A stretch of 64,000 nucleotides of DNA, from positions 310,001 to 374,000 of the forward strand of contig LSAX01000012.1 in NCBI GenBank assembly GCA_001557505.1. The letters run 5' to 3'. The stretch comes from Reticulascus tulasneorum. Its lineage: Eukaryota > Ascomycota > Sordariomycetes > Glomerellales > Reticulascaceae. Under the pieces are notes generated by a model. It was given only the letters and a program-made list of their open reading frames with translations, was not told where the DNA came from and did not search any database. Below, piece by piece: positions 1 to 10,400 of the stretch (position 1 is the stretch's first letter; the number at the start of each line of letters is the position of its first letter). The translations under genes and the position numbers were made by a program.

Positions 1-1208
1 CAGCCCGATCCGTTAGCTGGACACTCAGTACAATCGAGGACAGGCTGAAAGAATGGTCTGTACGAATGCGAGGATACGGCCCTGAATTACACCATGATCC
101 CACCTGGCCCCTCCTGGTTGTGCAATACGTGGGCGAAGCTACACGTATCGTCCGATGGACACGATTCAGCCGCCAAAGGAGTCCAAGTGTGGACCGAGCT
201 CGACGGTTAGAACCACCTTTAATTCCAATGTAGCGAGAAGAGTCTGAAATTGAAGTATGAGCATACTGTCTAAGAGCAGCTCCAACTAAACCTGCAGATA
301 AAGGTCGTCAGTTTCTGAGGCGCTGTGGGCTGAGCTGTAAAGGAAGCCATGGCTTTCTGCTTGGCAGTTTGGTATATCATAAGTTCTAGGTATTGTGATT
401 TCAGAGCTACTCGAACAGAGACCGATATCACACATGGTCTGTCCTTGAAACTCAGATGACTGCTATGTTGAGCCCTGGCCCACCTAGAGTGCAGTAGTCA
501 CTGCACCTGTGTTGACAGCGAGTGCCGCTAGTGAGCTTCGCTAATCGCATCCCAGGAAATCTTTCGTAAAACTCTGTCCTGTCTCCATCTTTCACTTCCA
601 GACCCAATACTGCACCACTGCGCGTTACCCACCTTTCTATCATACGCTTGTAGCCCCTCAGCGAGCCGTAAAAGTAGCTCTGGCTAGAAGCCATGAAAAG
701 TTCAGCACGTGATAGAGTATGGGTATTTTGGCTATGTAGCATAGTCTAGCATAAAACTTGGCACCTGGCAGGCGTGGTACCTCAAGAACTGTCTGCACAA
801 TTCTGCACGAATGTCAATCGGACGACTAAGCATGTAAGCATGTAAGCCTATAGGGTGGGACCAGCAGGTACGCTAGAGGCACCGCCCGATCCGCTTGGCT
901 TCTCAGACTGGGGCGCAGGCGAGTCGTTCATAAGGTTTAGCGCGATATTACATGCATTGGCTCAAGAATTCATCCTTGGCAAATGAGTTACCGCGCTTAC
1001 GGGTTCGACTTCGCAAAATTTGTTTTCTTGGAACTATTAGTACTATTTTCTTGACATCATCGAATCTCTAGAGCTCCGGAGACGACCTCACCTTTTCAAA
1101 TACGTGCGAAAATTTTCAGACACCTCCAAACACCGTTTGACACATTCAGACACATTCAGACACCCTCATACACCATCAGACACCGTTGGACAGCGTCCTG
1201 AGAGCAAT
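1..1208. other. Left flank, no supported gene
   Basis: I see no recognisable gene upstream of the NRPS. The longest frame is a 96-codon minus-strand frame at 452-742; its predicted protein has no domain I recognise and I do not call it a gene. The last 100 bases hold a degenerate tandem repeat, described separately. The NRPS core promoter should lie here, but no TATA box or known activator site is convincing. Confidence 0.6.
1116..1195. repeat. Degenerate short tandem repeat in the NRPS 5' leader
   Basis: Six to seven imperfect copies of a unit of about 10-13 bases with core CAGACAC (variants AAACACC, TTGACAC, ATACACC) run head to tail and stop about 14 bases before the NRPS ATG. Two central copies (TTCAGACACA) are identical. 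The array is in the leader and in frame with the NRPS only if a non-ATG start is assumed. It could be a transcription-factor array or just a microsatellite-like leader. Confidence 0.6.
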
Positions 1209-4200
1209 ATGACGTCGGTAAGAAACATGGCAGCAGCTCAAGAAGACTTAGCTAGTTCAATACCCTTGATGTCTGTCGACACTGACAAGCAGCGCGAAAT
1301 TAACAAGCATCGCAACACTCTTCACAAGCAAGTAACTCGACGTTTTGGCTTGGACCCAGGTAAGATTGAGAATATCCTGCCAAGTACGCCGTTCCAAAGC
1401 GACGTGATGGATTATGCTGCGGGCGATGACCGGTATGTTGCTGGCTATGTCGTCTACCAGCTCCCAAAAAACGTCGACGTCGAACGCCTGGCCAAAGCTT
1501 GGAAGGAGGTTGTTCGTTGTACTCCGGCCTTGCGAAGTCACACATTCACGTCGGAATCCGGTGATCATTTTCAAGTCGTACTGTCGGAGAGCTTCTCTTG
1601 GATGTACTTGAAAAGTCAGGACACATACCAGGCCGTTGTCGAAGAAGAGGTCGCAGCTGTTCTGACTGGGGGTCAGTGCAATCGATTTGCCGTTCTAAAG
1701 AACCCAAGCACAGAGCAAACATTACTCATCTGGATATTTAACCAAGCTCTGGTGGATAGCACGTTCCAGGAACTCATTCTTCAAAGGGTACTTACGGTCT
1801 ACGACGGCGGGGAAATTAAAAACTCATCCGGGACCGAAATGCTGGCGAAGCCTCTGGTTAAGGATCCAGAAAGTGCGGCAAAGTTTTGGCAGGAGCACTT
1901 TGACGGATTAGATGCCTCTGCATTTCCTACTCTGCCGTCCCAGTTGACCAAGCCGTATCCCGATGCGAAGGCAGAGCATCGCATATCGTATCCGGTTTCG
2001 TCCCAGCAGAAGTGGGATAATACAATTATTTGCCGTGCAGCGCTCGCGGTTCTCCTTGCTCGATATACGCACGCCTCGGAAGCGCTCTTTGGCGTCGTAG
2101 TGGAGCGACCTCCATTGCTTAAGGGGCATGAACAGCCAATAGATGGCCCAACCCGAGTTGTCGTGCCTACCCGCGTACTTTGCGCTCCTCAGCAATCCGT
2201 ATCAGATCTAATGCAAGCGATCACCGCCCACGACACTGCTATGCGCGAGTTCGAACAGACAGGCATTCACGGCATTCGTCGTACGGGGGAGTTTGGGTCT
2301 GCGGCTTGTGAATTTCAAACTGTGCTAGTAGTCACTACTAGTGAAGTTCCACAAGCACCGCGTTCTAGACTTCATCAAGCTGTTGCAGGATCAGATAGAT
2401 TCATCCCATATACCGATCGTGCCCTTTTGATTAACTGTCAAATGGTCGATAACTCGGCGTTGCTGCTTGCACGATATGACCCTGGTGTGGTTGACGCCCC
2501 TCAAGTGGACCGCTTCCTGAGACAGCTAGGACACTTGATCAAGCATTTCCAAAGTCATTCGGTGGATCTGCCAGTACAAGAACTGGACATAATAACGCAA
2601 GAGGACCGAGCAGAGATCGAGAACTGGAACTCGAAACGACTTCGCACGAGCAAGGTCTGCATTCACGATATCATTGCCAAGAGGGCTGCTGATACGCCAC
2701 ATAAAACTGCGGTTGCTGCTTGGGATGGGGAATGGACATACGCCGAGCTGGACAGTTTGTCCTCGCGCCTCGCAGAGCATATTCAGCGCCTTGATTTAGG
2801 CCGCGTGCAAGCGATACCACTATGCTTCGAGAAGTCTAAATGGACTATCGCTGGAATGCTCGCTGTTCTTAAAGCGGGTCGGGCGTTCACACTCATTGAC
2901 CCGGCTAACCCTCCGGCCAGGATTGCCCAGATCTGTCGGCAAACCTCCGCGACAGTTGCTCTTACTTCCAAGCTCCATTGCAATACAATTTCTGCTATTG
3001 TGTCTCACTGCATTGTGGTCGACGACGAACTTTTGCAGTCACTATCGGGTACCAAACTTCGATTCACGCCTATCCGGAAACCACAAGATTTGGCGTACAT
3101 TCTCTTCACCTCAGGCAGCACAGGTGAGCCGAAAGGAAGTATGATCGAGCATCACGGATTTGCGTCGTGTGCACTCCAGTTTGGTACTGCACTTGGAATA
3201 AACGAACATACGCGAGCTCTTCAGTTCGCCTCGTACGCATTTGGCGCATGCCTGCTAGAAATCGTAGTTACCCTAATGCATGGAGGCTGCGTTTGTATTC
3301 CTTCCGAGGACGATCGTTTGAACAATATTCCAGGTTTTATCAACAGTAGCGGAGCAAACTGGGCGCTACTCACACCTTCGTTTATCGGAAGTATTCAGCC
3401 AGAAAGTATCCCTGGGCTTAAAACACTGATATTGGCTGGAGAACCGATGTCGGCAGAAATGAGAGATAACTGGGCCACCCGAGTTCAACTTTTGAACGGT
3501 TACGGTCAGAGCGAGAGCTCGACTATCTGCAGCGTTACCAAAGTCAACCTATCTACTGCCGAACCGAACAGCATCGGCCGCGCTGTAGGCGCCCGCTTCT
3601 GGATCACGGACCCTAACGAGCCCGATAAACTGGCACCTATCGGTTGTATTGGCGAGCTGGTGATTGAGAGTCCGGGAATTGCACGTGGATATGTCGTTAC
3701 TCCGCCGCAGGACAAGTCGCCATTCCTTGAAACAACCCCGGCTTGGTATCATCCGAGAGAGCCACTTGATACCTTCAAATTCTACAGAACCGGAGATCTC
3801 GTCTGTTATAGATCTGATGGTACCGTTGTGTACCTTGGGCGCAAAGACTCGCAGGTCAAGATTCGAGGGCAACGTGTAGAGATTGGTGATGTAGAAACAC
3901 ATTTACGACAGCAGCTTCCAAGTCACACGATACCCGTGGTCGAGGCTGTGAAAAGGTCGGACATGTCCAAAAGCATGATCTTGATTGCCTTTCTGATAGG
4001 ACCATTCCAGGACGACGAGGTCACTTCCCTTACTACATCGGCGGAGGATGCCTTCATCTTATCCAGTAGTGCTGCAATGTATATAAACACTAAGCTGCAG
4101 CAGATCGTCCCCCAGCATTCCATTCCATCCTACTATATTCGCATGCAGCACCTTCCAAGCACTGCGACTGGGAAAACAGATCGAAGAACTCTCCGATCCA

Positions 4201-4470
4201 TTGGCACCAAGCTACTAGGTGAAAAGATTCAGAGCAAACCATCTCAGCCGTTCAAGGAGATCCGCCGATCGGCCAATCCCGCAGACACACTACGTCAGGT
4301 TTGGTTTCGAAGCTTGAATCTGGATCCCAACTCCAACGTCCATAATGCCAACTTCTTCGAGCTGGGAGGAGACTCTATTGCAGCGATCAAAATGGTGAAC
4401 ATGGCCAGGGCACATGGAATCGCGTTGAATGTTACCGACATTGTCCAGAACCCAACGCTTACTGGCCTTG
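1209..4470 (+). other. NRPS module 1 (degenerate C1, A1, T1), predicted D-2-hydroxyisovalerate loading
   Basis: The N-terminal C-like domain (about 1360-2600) has lost the catalytic motif: FNQALVDS stands near 1740 where HHxxxDG belongs. A1 (about 2640-4215) has FTSGSTGEPKG and a pocket read as G235 A236 L239 L278 I299 A301 G322 I330 C331. Gly replaces the Asp that binds the alpha-amino group, as in hydroxy-acid-activating A1 domains of enniatin/beauvericin synthetases. The carrier has GGDSI (Ser codon 4374-4376), not the GGHSL of every other module. The whole block resembles enniatin synthetase module 1 rather than SimA module 1, which as I recall has a full C domain and Asp235. Predicted substrate is D-Hiv. 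Anthranilate-type A domains can also carry Gly235, so the substrate is inferred. Confidence 0.8.
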
Positions 4471-7400
4471 CAGCTACTATCCAGCGAGGGTCGACACCAC
4501 ACATTCCAATATCCTCGACGGAGTATCGAGGACCTGTCGAGCAGTCATTTGCTCAGGGTCGCCTGTGGTTCCTGGATCAACTGAATCTCGGTGCGACGTG
4601 GTACCTGCTACCGCTTGCCATGCGCTTATACGGCCCGCTCCATATCGATGCGCTTACGGCCGCACTACTAGCACTCGAGCAGCGTCATGAGACTCTACGG
4701 ACGACGTTTGAGGAGCGGGACGGCGTAGGCGTGCAAATCGTTCAGCCCAGTCAAACTACAAAGCTTAGAGTTGTCGATGTATCACATGGCAAGAACATCA
4801 CCTATACCCAGGTGCTGCAGCATGAGCAAACAACTCCTTTCGATCTAGCTTCTGAGCCTGGGTGGAGGGTGTGCTTGCTAAGAGTTGGAGACGATGACCA
4901 CGTTCTATCGATCGTCATGCACCATATCATCTCCGACGGCTGGTCTATCGATATTTTACGCAAGGAACTAGCCCAATTTTACACCGCCGCGCTCCAGGGC
5001 CAGGATCCTCTGTCACAGACCAGCCCGTTACCCATCCAATATCGCGACTTTGCTGTGTGGCAGAAGCAGAAGGATCAAGTGGCCGAGCACCAGCACCAGC
5101 TTGAGTACTGGACCAAACAACTCGAGGACAGCTCTCCAGCTGAGCTCCTGACCGATCTCCCCCGGCCAGCCATATTGTCTGGAGATGCCGGCGTCGTTCC
5201 GATCACCATCGAGGGGGCGGCGTACGAGAACCTCCGAGTATTCTGTCGCGCGCGTCAAGTAACGGCATTTGCTGTATTGCTCGCAGCTTTCCGTGCAGCA
5301 CACTACCGGCTAACCGGGGTCGAAGACGCGACCGTCGGAACACCGGCCGCTAATCGAAATCGGCCGGAGCTGGAAAACATGATCGGATTCTTCGTCAATA
5401 CCCAGTGCATGCGGATTATCATTGAAAACGACGACACATTCGACAGACTAGTTCAGCAGGTCTGGTCAACAGCAACAGCCGCGTTGGAGAACCAAGACGT
5501 CCCCTTCGAGCGTGTGGTATCAGCCATCCTGCCCGGGTCGAATGACAAGTCTCGAAACCCGCTGGTGCAACTCATGTTCGCTCTGCATTCCCAACAGGAC
5601 CTCGGCAAAATACACTTGCAGGGTCTTAGAGGCGAGTCTGTTCCATCAGCTGTGGTCACTCGGTTCGACATAGAGTTCCATCTCTTCCAGGATGTCGATA
5701 AGCTAAGTGGCAACGTGCTGTTCTCGACAGACTTGTTCGAGCCCGAGACAATCCGCGGCATGGTCGCTGTCTTTCAAGAAGTCCTACGCCGAGGCCTTGA
5801 GCAGCCTCAGACGCCGATCGTCACGCTGCCGCTCACGGACGGGGTGGCGGATCTTCGAAAGCTGGGGTTGCTTGAAATAGACAGGACTGAGTATCCGCGA
5901 GAGTCGAGCGTAGTTGATGTCTTCCGCGAGCAGGTGGCCGCTTATCCGGACGCAATAGCTGTCCTAGACTCGGCCTCGCAACTGACGTACTCTCAGCTGG
6001 ACCGAAAGTCCGACAAGATTGCTGCCTGGCTACGACGGCGAGTATTTCCAGCTGAGTTGCTCATCGGGGTGCTTGCACCTCGATCATGTGAAACAATTGT
6101 CGCCTTCATTGGCATCCTCAAAGCGAACCTAGCATATCTACCGCTTGATATCAACGTCCCGGCTGCCCGCCTCGAAGCAATCCTGTCGAGTGTTGCAGGA
6201 CATAAGCTGATCCTACTCGGCCCTGATGTGGCTGCTCCAGAAATGCAGCTGGCAGAAGTAGAGCTGGTGCGAATTGGCGACACCTTGAGACCTCATAGCA
6301 TTGATGGTGTTACTAACAGCGCCGTGCAACCTTCGGCCACAAGTCTTGCCTATGTCATCTTCACATCCGGATCAACTGGTAGGCCCAAAGGCGTTATGGT
6401 CGAGCACCGTGGCATTTTAAGACTTGTGAAGGAGAGCAACATTGTGTCCAAGCTGCCCAAGGCAGTAAGGATGGCACACTTATCCAATATCGCGTTTGAC
6501 GCCTCGATGTGGGAGACGTATACAGCGCTCCTGAATGGCGGGACACTGGTCTGTATCGATTATTTTACCACCTTAGACAGCAAAGCTCTCGAGGCTGTCT
6601 TCGCGCGTGAACAAATCCACGCGGCCTTGCTTGCGCCAGCGTTGCTCAAGCAATGTCTAGCCAACATACCTGCTACCCTTAGCGCGCTAGAAGTGCTATA
6701 CATAGGAGGAGATCGCTTGGAAAGTCGCGATGCGATTGAGGCGCGAGATCTTGTCAAGACCGTCTACAACGCGTATGGGCCTACGGAGAATTCAGTCATC
6801 AGTACAATCTACAGCATTGCTGAGCACGAGAACTTTGTCCACGGCGTTCCTATCGGACAGGCTGTAAGCAATTCTGGAGCTTTTATTACGGACCCTAATC
6901 AGCAACTTGTCTCTGCAGGCGTCATGGGCGAGCTTGTCGTCACCGGAGATGGGCTTGCTCGGGGCTACACGGACTCGGCCCTAGATCTGGACCGCTTCGT
7001 CCAGATAGTCACTGACGGTCAACTCATGAGGGCCTACCGGACGGGCGACCGGGTGCGATACAGGCCAAAAGACAGCCAGATCGAGTTCTTTGGCCGCATG
7101 GACCAGCAGATCAAGATCCGAGGCCATCGCATCGAGCCGGCCGAGGTGGAGCATGCTATACTCAGCCACGAAGGCGTCCTGGATGCCGCCGTGGTTATTC
7201 GGACGCAAGAGGATCAAGAGCCTGAAATTGTTGCTTTTGCCACCGCTCGGACTGACATGGTCATCGAGCAGGACGAGGCTAGCGGTCAGGTTGAAGGTTG
7301 GGAGAACCACTTTGAGATAAGCGCGTATGCAGATCTTAAAGCCATCGACCGGTCTGCAATTGGCAGCGACTTTATGGGTTGGACATCAATGTATGATGGG

Positions 7401-10400
7401 AGCGAGATTGATAAGGCCGAGATGCAGGAGTGGCTTGACGACACCATGCACGCCCTTCTCGATGGCCAGGCCCCTGGCCACGTACTCGAGATAGGAACAG
7501 GCACTGGTATGGTGCTGTTTAATCTAGGTGACGGCTTGCAAAGCTACATAGGCCTCGAACCGTCGAGATCCGCGGCCACATTCGTAACCAACACGGTGAA
7601 TTCTATTCCGTCTCTGTCAGGTAGGGCCAAAGTTCATGTTGGTACAGCGACCGACATCGATCAGTTGGAAGGCCTCCGTCCGGAGATCGTTGTGATCAAC
7701 TCGGTCGTCCAGTACTTTCCCACGCCGGAGTACTTGGTAGAAGTTGTGGATGCCCTGACTCAGATACCGGGTGTCAAGCGCCTGTTCTTTGGCGATATAC
7801 GATCTTACGCCATTAACAGGCAATTTCTCGCAGCTCGGGCCCTCTATACACTTGGGGGAAAGGCAACAAAAGAGGCTGTACGGCGAAAGATAGCAGAACT
7901 AGAAGAGCGTGAAGAGGAACTGCTAGTCGATCCAGCCTTCTTCACAGGGCTTGCAGGACAGATGCCAAATCGGATCAAGCATGTCGAAATCTTGCCGAAG
8001 ATGATGAGGGCCACCAACGAGCTTAGCGCATATCGGTATGCGGCTGTTATTCACATCAGGGGTCCGGAAGACTTGGCTGAGAATGTGATTAACGCTGATG
8101 CGTGGATCGACTTTGCAGCGTCAAAAATGGACCGCCACTCTCTGCTCCACATCTTGCAAAGCTCACCGGACTCTAAAGCCGTCGCTATCAGCAACATCCC
8201 CCATAGCAAGACGATTTTGGAGCGACATGTGGTCCAGTCGCTTGATGAAGATTGCGATGACGAAAGCTCGCTGGACGGCGCAGATTGGGCTACAGCTATC
8301 AACTCCATCGCTGAACGCTGCGCGTCGTTGTCTACGACAGATCTGGTACAACTTGGCAAAGAGGCAGGCTTCCGTGTGGAGCTCAGCTGGGCGCGTCAAT
8401 GGTCCCAGAAAGGCGCACTTGATGCTGTCTTCCACCGCTATCCGCAGAACAAAGTAGGATCTCGTGTCATGATCCAATTTCCGATAGACAAACACGACCA
8501 ACGACTCGGCCGCCTCACGAATAGGCCGCTTCAGCGGCTACAGAACCGCCGCATTGAGACTCAGATCCGCGAGCAGCTGCAAACCTTGCTCCCACCTTAC
8601 ATGATCCCGACGCGGATTGTGGTACTCGACCAGATGCCTCTTAATGCTAACGGCAAGGTAGACCGGAAGGAGCTTACTCGACAGGCTCAGATCGTACCAA
8701 AGACCAAGGTGGTCGCTACCCGCGTCGCCCCACGCAACGAGATAGAAGCCGTGCTATGTGAAGAGTTTGCGGACGTGCTCGGCGTTGAAATTGGCATCAC
8801 TGACAACTTCTTCGATCTCGGTGGACACTCCCTCATGGCCACGAAGCTTGCGGCCCGGATCAGCCGACGGTTAGATGCCCGTGTATCAGTCAAAGATGTC
8901 TTCGACCATCCCGTGCTCGCCGACCTGGCAGCTACCGTCCGTCGAGGCTCGACCCCGCACAGTCCCATAATCCCAACGCCGTATCGGGGACCTGTCGAGC
9001 AGTCGTTTGGTCAGGGTCGTCTGTGGTTCCTAGATCAGATGAACCTCGGTGCGACGTGGTATCTCATGCCGCTCGCGGTGCGAATTCGCGGGCCAGTCCA
9101 GACCGACGCGCTCGCCACCGCACTCCTGGCTCTGGAGCAGCGCCACGAGACACTGCGGACGACGTTTGAGGAGCGGGACGGCGTAGGCGTGCAAGTCGTT
9201 CAACCCCGTCGCGCTACAAAGCTCAGAGTTATTGATGTATCGCGCCGGGGGGACGGCGACTACGCCCAAATGTTGCAGCACGAGCAGACAACTCCTTTCG
9301 ACCTAGCTTCTGAGCCTGGGTGGAGGGTGTGTTTGCTACAGCTAGGAGATGATGATCATATTCTCTCTATCGTCCTGCATCATATCATCTCCGATGGCTG
9401 GTCCGTTGGTGTTTTGCGCCAGGAACTTGCCCAAGTATATGCTGCTGTCATCCGGGGCCAGGATCCTCTGTCGCAGGTTAGCCCACTCCCAATCCAGTAT
9501 CGCGACTTTGCTTTGTGGCAGAAGCAGGAGGATCAGGTGGCCGAACACCAGCGCCAGCTTGAGTATTGGACCAAGCAGCTCGAGGATAGCTCTCCCGCCG
9601 AGCTCCTGACCGATCTCCCTCGACCAGCTATAGTGTCTGGTGAGGCTGGCGTTGTCCCAGTAACTATAGAGGGACCAGTATATGAAAACCTCCGAGCGTT
9701 CTGTCGCACTCATCAGGTCACGTTGTTCGTCGTGCTGCTTGCGGCATTCCGCGCAGCGCACTACCGCCTCACAGGGGCCGAAGATGCGACTATCGGCACC
9801 CCTATCGCGAACCGTAATCGGCCGGAGCTTGAGAATCTGATCGGATTCTTTGTTAATACTCAATGCATGCGAATTACCGTTGGAGATGATGACACGTTCG
9901 ACGGACTTGTTCAGCAAGTCCGGTCGACAGTAACGGCTGCATTCGTAAATCAAGACGTCCCTTTCGAACGCCTCGTATCGACCCTCCTACCTGGGTCGAG
10001 GGATACGTCCCGTAACCCGCTGGTTCAGCTTATGTTTGCACTTCATCCACATCAGAATCTTACCAACTTCCAATTAGAGGGCTTAAGTGGGGAGCTTATG
10101 CCTACCGCCGTATCTACTAGATTCGATCTAGAGTTCCACCTTTACGAGAATTTGGGCAGTTTGAGTGGCAGTGTATTCTTTGCTTCAGACTTGTTCGAGC
10201 CGGAGACCATTCGCGGCATGGTCGCGGTCTTCCAAGAGGTCCTACGCCGGGGGCTTGAGCAGCCTCAGGCGCCGATCGCAACCCTACCGCTCACCGATGG
10301 AATTATAGATCTCCGCAGCATGGGTCTGCTTGAAATCGAGAGGACAGAGTATCCACGCGAGTCGAGCGTGGTTGACGTCTTCCACGAGCAGGTCGCGGCC

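Noticed and set aside
452..742. 96-codon minus-strand frame as a gene
   Set aside because: No recognisable domain, no supporting context, length within chance expectation.
1104..1208. N-terminal extension of the NRPS from GTG at 1104
   Set aside because: The extra 35 residues are only the translated tandem repeat; a eukaryotic gene is more likely to start at the ATG at 1209.
9342..9953. 203-codon minus-strand frame inside the NRPS
   Set aside because: It is one of many antisense frames that repeat at equivalent places in several modules, a by-product of the repeated NRPS codons.
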